The notes below the pieces were generated by a model that was given only the letters and a program-made list of their open reading frames with translations, ran no database searches and had not been told where the DNA came from. Shown here in pieces: positions 21,226-32,343 of a DNA stretch of 64,000 nucleotides (the stretch's first letter is position 1; each line of letters opens with the position of its first letter). The stretch covers positions 1,550,001 to 1,614,000 of the forward strand of contig JAHGAU010000010.1 of the NCBI GenBank assembly GCA_019925105.1, written 5' to 3'. The stretch comes from Niebla homalea (taxonomy: Eukaryota; Ascomycota; Lecanoromycetes; Lecanorales; Ramalinaceae). Made by a program: the position numbers and the translations under genes.

Positions 21226-21954
21226 TCAATCCCTCATGCCCTCATCCTCCCCTTTCCCCCCTCCCCTTTCCCCTCCCCCTTCTCCCCGCTTCGCCCCAGA
21301 ATTGCCCTCAACCCTGCCATCTCCAGCATGATGAACACCCACATCAAACCCCCCCTCCTCCTTCCCCCACCTCACCAGCCCCTCCACGACCTTCTGACTG
21401 GCCACCTCGGTCCTCCCCTCCGCCGTGCTCGTGCCCACCGTATCCAGCTTCCCAAACAACCAGGCTTCCTTGAGCACGCGCGTCAACGCGAGGATATCCT
21501 CCGCCGCGCGGACCTATCATCAAAATGTTTTGCGTAAGCATCCATCCATCCATGCATTCAGCAGCGCGCCCGTTGAGCTATTGTAGCTGCCTTGGTCCAG
21601 GCTCGAAGGACAGCTGAGGGACGGGACGTACCAAAGCAGCACTCTCGACGCCCATCTGGTAGGAGCTCACGGCTGCGACGTTGCGGTCGTTGTTTTCGTC
21701 CTGGAAATGGTGGGGGCCAGACCCATTAGTCTGGCTTTCTAGAGATACTTTGCCTCCGCCGAGGGGGGGAAGAGGTTTGATCTGCAGATGGACGTACAGG
21801 CTCATAGGCGATGATACTCTCAAAGCGGGTGATGAGCTGGGCTATGTTGTTGTTTGCGCGGTCTAGTATGCTATGATGAATTGCGGTGTCGAAGAGGGGG
21901 GGTGTAACCAGGCTTACTTGTGAGAGCGTCTGCGGTGCGCTCGTTGGCGTTCAT
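21226..21954 (-). CDS. MED22: Mediator complex subunit 22
   Basis: Head-module subunit of the RNA polymerase II Mediator (Srb6/Surf5 family). Four exons: 21918-21954, 21798-21862, 21632-21700 and 21226-21513. Introns are 55, 97 and 118 bp and the product is 152 aa. Joined exons read MNANERTADALTNRANNNIA, then a helix (QLITRFESIIAYEP), NVAAVSSYQMGVESAALVRA across intron 3, then LTRVLKEAWLFGKLDTVGTS. This is the helix pair expected of fungal MED22. The C-terminus is a Gly/Glu/Arg-rich low-complexity tail. The start is the only ATG before the conserved helix. About 140 bp separate its stop from the DHFR start; both are on the minus strand. Confidence 0.85.
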
Positions 21955-22319
21955 GGCTCAATGAGGAGGTGGTGACATGATTTGATGAGCTTGAAGTCGA
22001 TTGCTTTGTTTAAGTGGCAGCTATATCGGCTGAATATGGTAGAAGCCTGAGGGGGGAGCAAGGTAGCAAGTGTTGTGTGTACAGATTCGATAGAAGGGCA
22101 AGGCCGCTTAAGAGATGAATGCAGGACGAATTTCGAACTTCCAAAGGAGACGGTCATTTAAGTGGCTCATTGGTATCAATGTTGTTCATCTAGCTCATGA
22201 GCTATTTTCATCGAGTCTTCATGATGCTGAAGCTCGTATCATACAAGAGCAGTTGTAGGTATCTTCCCCTCCAGGTTCATCGCCGTCAACCGTGTCGAAA
22301 AGCTCAGGGTGAAGCATGC
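21955..22319. other. Spacer between MED22 and the glycine-rich gene
   Basis: Contains the MED22 promoter and the 3' flank of the glycine-rich gene. Nothing else is recognised. Confidence 0.4.
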
Positions 22320-23286
22320 TTAGTAGCTGCCGCCACCGCTGCCGGAATCACCTCCACCGTATCCTCCGCTGCCAGAGCCGCCTCCATAGCTTCCACTGGT
22401 ACCTGAATCACCTCCCATTCCAGAACGACCAGAGTCACCACCTCCAAAGCCAGAGTCGCCTCCTCCCATTCCTGAGCGACCGGAGTCACCTCCTCCAAAC
22501 CCTGAGTCACCACCCATGCCTGAGCGGCCGGAATCACCTCCTAGCCCAGAGCCGGAGTGCCCTCCCATCCCTCCCGTGCCGCCAGAGCTACCACCATAGC
22601 CCGAGTCGCCTCCCATTCCAGAACGGCCAGAGTCACCTCCCATTCCTCCCATGCCGCCGGAGCTACCACCATAGCCCGAATCACCTCCCATGCCAGAACG
22701 ACCGGAGTCACCGCCCATTCCAGAGCCGGAATCACCTCCATACCCGGTGGTACCAGTACTGCCGCCATAGCCTCCAGATCCGGAGTCGGAGCCGGAACCA
22801 AAGCCAGACTGCTCACGCTTTTGGGCACCTTTGTTGGCCATGTTGTCGTTGCCAAGCATACTGCCAGCCTTCTCCATGAACTTTCCCATCTTGGAGTCTA
22901 ATCAAGAAAAGTATCAGTGGGGTGCTAGAGTAGAGTTGGGTTGAGAGTCATGACCTACCGCCTCCACTACTCGAGTCGTCGTTGCTGGAGACATTGCTCA
23001 TCTTGTTGCCAGAGCCAGCTCCGCCAGTCATGCCAGAGCCGTAGTTGGTGCCTCCAGAATACGAATCCGAGGATCCACCGATGCCTCCAGAGCTCTGCAT
23101 ACAGTCAGTCAACAGATTCGATGGGTTATGAGTTGGGTCTCTTACGCCATAGCTGCCGCTGTCACCACCGCCGTAGCCACCAGATCCCTGAATCTGTCAG
23201 CAATTGAGAGTTCTAAAGTGGAGGCTTTGATGAAAGGGTGAAGCATGGTAAAAACTGACGCGATCGTTGTCACCGTAGCCAGACAT
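22320..23286 (-). CDS. Glycine/serine-rich repeat protein, possible stress protein
   Basis: Four exons: 23260-23286, 23146-23187, 22959-23094 and 22320-22897. Introns are 72, 51 and 61 bp and the product is 260 aa. It starts MSGYGDNDR and is Gly/Ser/Asp/Tyr-rich throughout, except a short charged helix DSKMGKFMEKAGSMLGNDN followed by MANKGAQKREQSG (around residues 69-101). The C-terminal ~160 residues are imperfect repeats of the type GDSGRSGMGG and GDSGYGGSSGG. The K-G-N-x-x-x-x-KG-x-x-KR pattern of the helix loosely resembles small fungal stress and CsbD-like proteins, but I cannot assign a family. The protein is probably disordered, and repeat number is likely to vary between strains. Confidence 0.75.
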
Positions 23287-24220
23287 GTTGATGGCTTCTT
23301 GTAACTGATTATTGTTTGTAGAAGTTCAGTAGAAGGAGAAATTGACTGGATGATGAGGAGATTGAGGGTTCGATGGGAATTGAGATCTTTAGTGATGGGA
23401 TTGAAGCTGTTTAAGTAGAGAAAAAGTGGGCTGGTGGGGTGTTTATCAAGATATCACAGGGCGGGGTCAGAGTGGTAGTGGGACTACTCGTAGCGGCCAA
23501 GGAATGATGAAGGGTTGCTCCTTCCCTCCAATAATGGATCGAGATCTTGATTCAGCGGAATCTTGAAAAAGTAATTGGAATTGGTGATGACAGGAATAGA
23601 CATCATGCTGCGTCGATGAGGCAATGCATTTTTCTTCTGACTGCATAGTGATTCCAGCTGAAGCATCATGTAGGGGACGTCAGGAAGCAGCAGCACGCCT
23701 GAATTGCCCCGCGGATCGACACCGCCCCGCAGATCTCGTGGGCAGACGCGTCAGAAGAGTCCCATCGTTACCGCATGGGACTATAGGAGTGAGCGCAGCA
23801 AATGAGCTGCGAGTTGAAACTGATAAGCAAGGCCTTGGTGGGACAGGGATTTTGCCCTGAAAAGGTTGGTTGCCGATCACGTAAAGGCTTGTTTCATACT
23901 GTCATGCGCCTGCATTGGGGGGAAAATGTCCTCCCAATTGCCGCAGGACTACCGTACCTTGCGTACCTTATTCCAGATTCCGGAAGCCTGTTTTGCTGGG
24001 GCCTAGCGAGTCAAGGGGCAGCAAGATTTACCGCTTATATCCAAGATTCAAGTCAATGTTCCAGGTGCTCGTGGCCATGCATGGCACGTGCTGGTGCGTG
24101 CATCATGGCGACGATGGCAACTGGATACCGACAATGAAGTCGGATCTACACCCCGTCGTCGTCCAGCTGAAATCCTGCAGCATTTGTCGTTGCGTACAAC
24201 GCACGCGGATCGAAGGCTCC
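23287..24220. other. Intergenic region between glycine-rich gene promoter and CWC15 3' end
   Basis: About 930 bp. Open frames here are short and lack family resemblance. The left part is the promoter of the glycine-rich gene. No RNA gene recognised. Confidence 0.4.
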
Positions 24221-25095
24221 TCATCGAACATATTTGCTCTAAGAATAAATCAGCATTCAGTAACCAATAGCTATGGCCAGAAATCGGCTGGGTCGAAGGT
24301 AGACTCACCATGAATCGTTTGTGGAAGTCACTTCTCAACAAATCATTGACAAATTCGGGCTTGCCCTTCTTCTCCGTGCCTCTTGCTTGGTTGCGAAACA
24401 CGACATCGTCATCCCACCGTCGTTTTATATCGTTATCACGATCCGGCATCAGGAGAGGATTGCCCACGGCAATGTCAGACTCCCTTTGCTCCTGTTCCTT
24501 TGCAGCCCTCTCCTTTTCCTCTTGCTCTTTCTTCTCAGCTCTCTCCCTCTTGATCTTCTCGAGCTCTCTCATCAATTCTGCAGTCTCATCCTCCTCATCT
24601 TCGCTTTCCTCCTCGCTGCTCTCTTCTTCTGACTCTGATGCTGCATCGATGTGCTTTGTTTCTTCGAGGATTCTTCGTTTCTTTACCTCAGGGTCCTCTG
24701 TGTCTCCCTCCTGATCCGGTGTGTCTTCGAGCTGGCGTTTGGTCGGCACGGTAGTTGTAGAGTCCAGAGTTTTCGAGAGGGGCTCCTGGCCGAAGTGCTT
24801 TGCTTCAGCGTTCAACAGTTGGGCTTTAAAATCCTGGGTTTTGGGATCAGCGTCTCCGCCTTGGCCTGGTTGTCTGTTACCAATGGATCAGTATAGGGAC
24901 TCTTCGTTGCACGGCGTTTGCAGCTCGTACCTTGTCTTTAGATGTGTATGAGCGGGCATCAAACGTTGGTGGTATGCTGGCCCCCGCTGGGCTTCCTTGC
25001 CGCGAGCCTAGAAGGAACACATTAGCTTGGAACGACGTATCTTCAAGTACGAGAGCATTTACGGGATCAAATGTGGGTCTATGAGCGGTAGTCAT
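24221..25095 (-). CDS. CWC15: Pre-mRNA splicing factor CWC15
   Basis: Component of the Prp19-associated (NTC-related) spliceosome complex. Four exons: 25063-25095 (11 codons), 24931-25007, 24309-24873 and 24221-24238 (6 codons). Introns are 55, 57 and 70 bp and the product is 230 aa. The family signature is assembled by splicing: MTTAHRPTFDP | ARGKEAQRGPAYHQ..., HTHLKTR | QPGQGG. The middle is an acidic/Lys-rich coiled region (ASESEEESSEEESEDEEDE, then a basic KIKRERAEKKEQEEKE helix). The C-terminus contains RWDDDVVFRNQARG, VNDLLRSDFHKRFM and the last exon SKYVR, as in other CWC15 proteins. It diverges from RRP45, with 263 bp between start codons. Confidence 0.94.
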
Positions 25096-25358
25096 CGTGA
25101 AAGGTATTCCTGATGGGTACAGGGGGTGAATAGGTTGGCGAACAGCGAGATGTAATATATGAAGGGAGAGTAAGATAAGAATGTTGAATTTAATGCTCCA
25201 TATGTTCACAATGGGGGAACACTCTTGGCACTGATGACACCCGATACGTCACTCTTGGCTGATTGTTGACAGCAATTTTGAGCTTGGCGCCCTCCGCCCT
25301 CGGAAAGCCCACCTCAAGCCCAGTGTGATAGCATTCGAGCGCAAGTCGCACGTTTGTA

Positions 25359-26654
25359 ATGCCTCGCGAATCAGAACCTTCTCAGAATGAGCGCGAGTTC
25401 CTTCTTCAAGCCTTGGGCGAAGATATCCGCTTGGATGGCCGCGCACTCGACGCTTACCGCGACATCCAGATAACCTTTGGCGAAGAATATGGCGTTGCGG
25501 ACGTGCGGCTGGGCAGGACGCGGTACAGCAACCCTCTTCCAAATCACCTTATATATATTGCTCGAGTAATCGACTGACATATTCAAGTGTCCTCGTCAAA
25601 ACATCAGCCACCCTAGCGATCCCCTACCCCGACCGCAAGTTCGACGGCATCTTCACCATCACCGCCGAGCTCTCCCCCCTCGCCTCCCCCGCCTTCGAAA
25701 GCGGCCGGTAAGCTACCTATCTTCCCTGCCTTCGCTGCCGGGGTAAGCCTCCTCCCGTTCCTCTTACTCTTCGCCCTTTATACCCTTACTCGCCGGCCCC
25801 CCCACGGGGACCCCGAATTTCCACATCACTGACCCCCCTCTTTCCCACACCAGACAATCCGATCTCGAAACCTCCCTGACCCTCCACCTCGACACCCTCC
25901 TCCGTCGCTCCTCCGCCCTCTCAACCGAATCCCTTTGCCTGGTCGCCGGCAAACAAGTATGGCACCTCCGCAGCACGATCCACATCCTTGACGCCCATGG
26001 CTCGTAAGTCCTTTTTTTCACCTCTTACCACACTACTTCATTCCGAAACCCCCCCCCACCTTCTGGCAAACTTCTATTTCCTAAACGCCTGACACTTCTC
26101 CATCTACACCGATCGAAAAAGAGTCCCTCCAGTCCACTGGGGGAGCAAAGCAGCGCATAACTGATATTCGGGGCAAATCACCCCATCAACGTCTTAGGCT
26201 CCTCACCGCCTCATCGATAGCTTGTCTGGCGTCACTGCTACACTACCGGATCCGCGCGTCCGAGGTCCGGGGCGGTGAATTGAAAGTCTTTGCGCTCCAC
26301 GAACGAGATCCGGTTCCGCTGGGGGGGCTGCTGCATCACCCTTGCTGCATCGAGATTGCGTTCTTCGCTCTCGAAGGGGCGGAGGTGAAAGCGGTGGTGG
26401 ATCCGACGCTGGTGGAGGAGCAGGTGAGTAGCGGTGTGATGGTGGTAGGGGCGAATCGAGAGGGGGAAGTGGTGCTGGTTGAGAAGGCTGGTGGGGCGGA
26501 GGTCGAGGGGCCAGGGTTGCTGAAGGGGTTAGAGGTGGGGGTGGCCAAGTGCAGGGAGATGGTCGGGATGGTCTTTAGGGCATTGGAGAAGGATGCAAAG
26601 GTGAGGGATCAGGGAGGGATGGAAAGGGAGTTGAGGGCGGAGAATGAGCGGTGA
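25359..26654 (+). CDS. RRP45: Exosome complex component RRP45
   Basis: RNase PH-fold subunit of the nine-subunit exosome ring, with a structural role in nuclear and cytoplasmic RNA decay. Four exons: 25359-25522, 25588-25707, 25854-26003 and 26198-26654. Introns are 65, 146 and 194 bp and the product is 296 aa. Conserved blocks are EREFLLQALGEDIRLDGR, FGEEYGVADVRLG, IPYPDRKFDGIFTI, ELSPLASPAFESGR, ESLCLVAGKQVWHLR, HERDPVPLGGLLHHP and EEQVSSGVMVV. These match the Rrp45 (EXOSC9) branch rather than Rrp42/43. The last intron is long for this window; exon 4 was placed by frame and by similarity of LLTASSIACLASLLHYR to the family helix. Confidence 0.9.
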
Positions 26655-26897
26655 GGATGGTTATTCTGAGGGAGGCACGGAGGAGTTTGAAGTAGTAGTT
26701 TCGCTGTGTTGAGATGCTCCACGGTACATTTGATACACTCCCCGCTGGGTATGCTCTGCTATGCTTACAATATAAGCGCCAGTAGTGCCAGGCTTTACAC
26801 CAGTAACGCCCATGATACATGCTTTCCCAGGATGCCCCACCCGGTTCGCTGTGCTGTACATTTCCTAAACTCCAATGCCTTCCTCGAGCGCCGGAAA

Positions 26898-29669
26898 TTA
26901 GGTCTCCGCCTTATGCTCCTTCTCCTCCAATTCCTTGATATACTTTACAAAGCTCTTCTTGTGCACCAGGCCGGCGTACACACCTTCTCTCAACACACAT
27001 ACATACCGCAACCCTAGCTTCACGAAGCATTGGAAAACCAGATCCATCGGACTGTGAATGTCAAGGGCGACTGGAGCGGGATCGATGTATGCAGTGAAAT
27101 CAGTTGGATCGTGACGTTCTCCGTCCGGGTCGTCCTCCTCGATGCTACGGTTGTCTCTCCAGGAGACATCTGTTGCCATAAGACACAAAGAGTGCTCCTC
27201 ATCCTCAAGCTTATCGAGAGCGAATTCGAGATCGGGTGCAGGTATAAGCCCAACAAGGGCACCATGACGAAGTATTGGCAACCCACCGTCCAGCTCGCCT
27301 TTCTCATGAAGGCGGTCGAGCTTTCGACGTAGCGACGTGGCAGAGACCAAGGGTGAGTTCGAAATGTCGATGATTCGATACGAGCGGATGACCTTGGGAC
27401 AAATGTCTCCAAGCTCATTGGTGAAGACAGGGTGTATCTTGTTGTCGAGTAGGGGGTATGAATTCATGTCCGTCAGTAAGTCGTAGATACTGAGGGGTTC
27501 GATAGCGTCAGCTGTCCATTTGGCGACTAGCACTGAGATGGAGAACGGTAGTACGTGGTCGAGACTCCCCGTCAATTCGAAAAGAATGACTGCCAGCGTC
27601 ACAGAGAGGCGGGTCACGCCGCACATGGTTGCCCCGGCTGCTATGAGTGCATACACACCTGGGGTGACACAATCCTCCAGTCCGCCACCCTGTGGACAGC
27701 TTCCAACCAGAGCAGCGTCAGGGTGCATGACGACGATGTATTGCACAATGTGGCCGACCATGCGTCCCATCAGACCCCCAACAACCATAGAGGGCACGTA
27801 GATGCCTGCTGGTACTTTGATTCCAAAGGTGATTGTTGTGAGGATGGCTTTGACCACAAAGGCAATGCAGAGATAGCCAATGATTCTTGGAATGTCCTTC
27901 CCAACCTGAGGACATAGCCCACCTGAGCCATTGTTGCAAGGGCTGGCTAATTCATATAGCAGCTCGGTCACGGAGAGCTTGGTGTATCGGTTCCAAAAGC
28001 TGACGAGACCAGTCACGAGGCCGACAAGAGCCACTTCAAGGACTGGCCACCGTTTGATCGTAGGAATGCGTCGGAAGGTCCTGGCCCAGATTCGAGATGC
28101 CTTGATGAAGATCGCGCCCAAGGCGCCACCCAGCATGCCGAGTAAAACAAAGGCGACCATCTCGAAAGATCTCCAATCACTTGTATAGCGCACCTCGAAG
28201 ATGACAATCTTTCCGGTGCGATAGGGGTTCAGGAATTTGAGTGAAAGGGCGGCAATGATGCAGCAGAAGAAGGTCCTGAACAGTGTCTTCGCTGGAAAGT
28301 AATAGCTGACTTCCTCCAGACTGAAAAGCACACCTCCGATAGGGGCACCGAAAGCAACTCCCACGCCACTGGCTGCCGCAGCACTGAGAACTTCTCGTCT
28401 TTTCCCATCGTTGTGATTGTATTTGGAGAATATTCTGCAGGCAATGTTGCCAACGCAGGTCGCGATATGGACATACGGACCTTCCTTACCCAGGCTCAGG
28501 CCAGATGCTACACTCAGTATGAGGGCTAGAGTCTTGACGACCAAGGTGCGGACACCGAGATAGCCATGGATGACAAAACCACTCAGAATAACCTTGACCT
28601 CAGCAACTCCACTTCCAGCTGCCGGGTAATAAATCATGGTAGAAGGGAGAGCCAGATTTTCCGCCGCCTCGGTGGGACTGATTCTCGCTTTGTCATCCTC
28701 GGCGGCCTTGCTCGATGTAGCTCCCAGATTCTCATCCAGCGTCGATAAAGAAAATGCAGATGGAATCTCTGTCCGCGTCAGAAGAGTAAGTAGACATGAA
28801 CCAACAGCGAAGATGACGGCGAAGAAGACGTAGGCGATGAAGTCAATCCACCGGTCATCGAACCTCTTGATGTTCATCTGCTCACTCCATGTCATCCAAT
28901 CGGAGCATTTCTCTGCTTCAAAGCAGCACTTCTTCTGGCTCAAATACCAGCCTCGAGTGCAGTAACCCTGCTTCACATCAAAGATTGATGTTTCTGTGAG
29001 GTTGACAAAGTATGCAACGCAAGCTGTGATGAATCCAATGATGGCAACGAGGACCCAGCCTTGAGCGCCGTCGAACCAAGCGTAGATACGTCCACGGATA
29101 TCTTTACGGGCTCGTAAGTCTCGCACGCGAAAGTTGTCGGCAATGCTGTCGTGTACCCAGTCAGTGGAGGTGAATTGATCATACCAGACTCTTTCGTCCG
29201 TATAGACTTTCGAGTCAGCCATGTCTGTGAACTTTCTGCCGGAACCAAGCGCCCCAGCTAGACGAAAGGCCCATGAGTTGGCTCTAGAATGATTCTTGTG
29301 GAAGCCTTTCATACTGGTCGTACTTGGGACCCTCGAAAAGCGCGGGACGGCAGTATTGGGCTCTGTGTAGCTTTTGTTCTGCAGATGGCTTGGGCCAAGC
29401 AGACTTGAATGCTCATCCGGCATTCTTGAGGGTAGTCGACTGCGCAGGTCGAGTTCAGAGGTCCTGGCGGAATGGAGGCGACGAGAGATGATGGGGGACA
29501 AAGGGGATAGACGGTTCGTACTAGCGGTGAGCTGTTCATCCTCCTCATCGTCCGAGTCCGAGTCGGTCAGTATCGAGGGGCGTTGGGAGGTTGCAGAATG
29601 AGGCATCTTGTGGGATGGAGGGGGAGCGAAGCTCAAATGCAGTGGCCTTGGGCGTGCTTTGTCAGTCAT
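26898..29669 (-). CDS. CLC-family voltage-gated chloride channel/transporter
   Basis: Endomembrane chloride channel or Cl-/H+ exchanger of the CLC family (yeast Gef1 relatives). Single exon, 923 aa. Residues 1-200 are a long Ser-rich cytosolic leader with an acidic cluster (DSDSDDEEDEQ). The membrane domain runs ~205-740. The selectivity-filter loop GSGVAEVK is at residues 352-359 and GKEGPYVH at 394-401, carrying the gating Glu396. GVAFGAPIGGVLFSLEE and GIKVPAGIYVPSMVVGG also fit family blocks. The C-terminal ~180 residues hold a CBS-domain pair (starting near KVIRSYRIIDISNSPLV), ending ...SFVKYIKELEEK. The luminal loop near 235-262 has several Cys. Convergent with RRP45. Confidence 0.94.
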   Translation of the reverse strand: MTDKARPRPLHLSFAPPPSHKMPHSATSQRPSILTDSDSDDEEDEQLTASTNRLSPLSPIISRRLHSARTSELDLRSRLPSRMPDEHSSLLGPSHLQNKSYTEPNTAVPRFSRVPSTTSMKGFHKNHSRANSWAFRLAGALGSGRKFTDMADSKVYTDERVWYDQFTSTDWVHDSIADNFRVRDLRARKDIRGRIYAWFDGAQGWVLVAIIGFITACVAYFVNLTETSIFDVKQGYCTRGWYLSQKKCCFEAEKCSDWMTWSEQMNIKRFDDRWIDFIAYVFFAVIFAVGSCLLTLLTRTEIPSAFSLSTLDENLGATSSKAAEDDKARISPTEAAENLALPSTMIYYPAAGSGVAEVKVILSGFVIHGYLGVRTLVVKTLALILSVASGLSLGKEGPYVHIATCVGNIACRIFSKYNHNDGKRREVLSAAAASGVGVAFGAPIGGVLFSLEEVSYYFPAKTLFRTFFCCIIAALSLKFLNPYRTGKIVIFEVRYTSDWRSFEMVAFVLLGMLGGALGAIFIKASRIWARTFRRIPTIKRWPVLEVALVGLVTGLVSFWNRYTKLSVTELLYELASPCNNGSGGLCPQVGKDIPRIIGYLCIAFVVKAILTTITFGIKVPAGIYVPSMVVGGLMGRMVGHIVQYIVVMHPDAALVGSCPQGGGLEDCVTPGVYALIAAGATMCGVTRLSVTLAVILFELTGSLDHVLPFSISVLVAKWTADAIEPLSIYDLLTDMNSYPLLDNKIHPVFTNELGDICPKVIRSYRIIDISNSPLVSATSLRRKLDRLHEKGELDGGLPILRHGALVGLIPAPDLEFALDKLEDEEHSLCLMATDVSWRDNRSIEEDDPDGERHDPTDFTAYIDPAPVALDIHSPMDLVFQCFVKLGLRYVCVLREGVYAGLVHKKSFVKYIKELEEKEHKAET

Positions 29670-30781
29670 GATGACCCCCGAATTTAGGCACCCGCCTCGT
29701 GTCGGATCATAAAGGGAAGCAGAGAGCAGGAGTCAAATGATTTGGGGATGACCAAAGAAAGTAAGCACGAGACATGTGCAGCAGATTTGGGGGCAGGAGC
29801 AGGAGAGACCTTTTGCAACATCACCGGAAAGGACAGTCTTATTTCAAGCCCGTCGTCACTGCGGCGGTAGTTTAGGGCGGAACGTGGCGATAGTAATTAT
29901 CTGCTGCCAGCCTCAAACATGGCCTCTCTTTCTTTGTCTGTGTTTCAAACCGTTCCCATCCATAGGTCGAATCCGGGGAAGGGATGGGGGATTCAGGGAT
30001 CCAACAAAGGAACAATAAGCATCAGGGGAATGGTGGAATGGGCTATGCAGGTTTCAGCTGGCTCCAACGCTTAGCAGGCCAATATAATCTGCTTCTCGAG
30101 CCCCAATATGCCCATGAGTGCAAGTGACGGAGGAGACGAGACGAGAGAGCAGGCGGCTGCATCATTAAATGAGTGGTCAATGGTGGGTCCCCTCGGGTCA
30201 TGTTGGTGGATGATGGTCAGAAGTGGGGAGGGTCACGTTTCACTTTGTCACCCGGATGTACTATAAAGACTTTCGGGCGCATCGCCGCCGCCCGCATAGC
30301 TCGCTTGCTCGTTTAGCGGTGCCCGGCATCGCCAATCATTCATGGAGACTTTGACCAAGGATCGACCATCAGAAGATAGAGAAAGATTAATTGGCATGGA
30401 GTGGGGGTGTAGACATGAAGACAGATGCAACGACAAATAATTAGGAGGGTCAATTCCACATGTCAGTGGAGGATGCATTTTTTTGAGAGGCGAAAAGTCA
30501 TTCCGATTGGATTTAGAACCTCCATGTATTTTGTTCATGCACAATCCATGCAGTGACTCGTTCACAAACCTTTCCCCGAACGCCTGGCGCTAGATAGTAA
30601 CCTATATTGGATATTTGAAGCGCAGACCCGCTGCGTGGAACCGTCCAAGGCATGCTTATATGCCCTCACATCCCCTCCGCGCCACTGTCTATTATACGTC
30701 TCTTGGCGACATGTAGAAAGGATTGGTCGAGTACGCTGGCGGCGGTGGTGGAGGAGGATATTCCTGCCACATTTCTCCCTC
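29670..30781. other. Upstream region of the CLC gene and 3' flank of the next gene
   Basis: About 1.1 kb, with no coding sequence I can support. It contains G/A-rich stretches around 30120-30150. It probably includes a long CLC promoter/leader and the downstream sequence of the membrane-protein gene at 30782-31585. Confidence 0.35.
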
Positions 30782-31585
30782 TCAAGCCTCAGCAGCTTTG
30801 GAGTCTCCCGTATACTGTGCTCCCGTGCCTGCATCTTGGCCTCTCATTGTATAGCGCTCTCTATCTTCTTGATGCTGTGAGTTTCCCGTACGTTGCACTC
30901 CCATCATCTGTTGCCCTCGGAATCCTTGGTCCTGCCCAGCAGGCCCGTTTCCACCAATACTCGGCATCTCATTCCCTTCCGTCTGTATCTGCTTTCGCAT
31001 TACCCGCTGCTGTCGGTACATTCGATACATCCTCCTTGCGAAGAGCAGACCTGCTATGAGGGCAGCGACGAATGCTAGACAGCCAAGGACAATGCCAAGG
31101 ATGACTGTTGTGCTGAGTTTCTGATCGGTTGAAGCTGAGATGGATGGAGACCTCGCCGGAGCGGCTGTTATGGGAGAAGCATCTCTAACACCGCTGGGGG
31201 ATGCAGTTGTTGGTGTCGGATGGTCATTTCCTATGGCAGTGCTTGTAGTAGACGCAGACGAGTCGCTGGAAGTTGGTTCGGGAGCTATTGGTGCCATGCT
31301 CGAAGACGTTGCTTCAAGGGTAGTTGTCTGCACTGCCGAAATTGTGATCGAGTGATCGATTGTTGTAGGGGCCGTGACCGTGTAGTACAGCTTTGAGATG
31401 ATGGTGGTTGTTTCGTGGACTGTGAAGTACGAGCTGACTGTTTGCGTCTCTGTCTGAGTAATGATCTGGGTGATGAACTTGCCCTCGTCGGCCTTGTCTT
31501 TTCGGCGCTCCAGAGGATAAGAGCGCTTTTCCAGGGGTGTTGCTTTCACCAGAGAACGCCACAGCTTCTTGGGGAGTATCTTCAT
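30782..31585 (-). CDS. Ser/Thr-rich single-pass membrane protein (SKG6/MID2-like layout)
   Basis: Single exon, 267 aa. The N-terminus is basic (PKKLWRSLVKATPLEKRSYP). Next is a Thr/Val-rich segment (TQTETQTVSSYFTVHETTT) and a Ser/Thr/Pro stalk, probably O-mannosylated. One transmembrane helix lies at about residues 158-180 (TTVILGIVLGCLAFVAALIAG), followed by a basic stop-transfer (ARRMYRMYRQQR) and a Gln/Gly-rich cytosolic tail. The layout resembles fungal wall-stress sensors and SKG6-type proteins, but no classical signal peptide is visible at the chosen start. Either an upstream exon is missing or this is a signal-anchor protein. Function is unassigned. Confidence 0.65.
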   Translation of the reverse strand: MKILPKKLWRSLVKATPLEKRSYPLERRKDKADEGKFITQIITQTETQTVSSYFTVHETTTIISKLYYTVTAPTTIDHSITISAVQTTTLEATSSSMAPIAPEPTSSDSSASTTSTAIGNDHPTPTTASPSGVRDASPITAAPARSPSISASTDQKLSTTVILGIVLGCLAFVAALIAGLLFARRMYRMYRQQRVMRKQIQTEGNEMPSIGGNGPAGQDQGFRGQQMMGVQRTGNSQHQEDRERYTMRGQDAGTGAQYTGDSKAAEA

Positions 31586-32343
31586 ACTTGCAGATGGACG
31601 ATGGAGAGAATGTGTTCACACTTGTTAAAGAAGACGCAGAAGTTGTGAGCGAGGGCAATGGAGCGCGAGGTAGACCTCCAGGATCGATGCGACAAATATG
31701 GAAAAAGGGGATGGAATTCCACGGTGTATTATGCGGACACTTGGAAGACAATTGCTTTGTTTGAGATCTTTGTTACATCTGTTACAACTTTGTATGACTC
31801 TTTTCCTTCATTGTGTCGCAGGTTTTCTCTGTTGACTGCAGGAGGAAACCCCTTTGTTGAAGGATTGGCTGTGAGCAGCCCGGCGCGCATATCGCGCTAG
31901 CAACGTCGAGGGAAAATCCTCGAGTCGCACATTTTGGTGTGAACAAAACAATCCAGCCATTTTGACGAAGAACGCGCAATAGAAATCATGTTGCTTTCTG
32001 AAATCATGCGGAAAAGTCGTGATTGGATGTCGGCGGTGTCTATCTAACGGTACACCTTGAAGGGGAAGAAGGTACTGCTAGCGAAAAAAGACCGCAGATG
32101 CGTTGATCTTGGCCTCGTAAGATGATCAATAGCTGATTGAGGTATTGAGAGCATTGACGATAAGGAATTGAGGCCGTTCCATTAAATGGAGAAAGGACGA
32201 GACGAAGGTACAGACGGGGAAAGAAAGACGAGAGCAATGAAATAGTGAAGATCGACGAAAATAGAGTTGTACACGACAAGCATCATACCTACCCAAGTCT
32301 GTGCGCTCTCACCTCAACACCAAAGGAATGACCCTTCACATGC
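31586..32343. other. Intergenic region
   Basis: Promoter of the membrane-protein gene on the left, 3' flank of the isochorismatase-family gene on the right. Short open frames (such as about 32040-32279 minus) have no recognisable domain and are not called. Confidence 0.35.
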
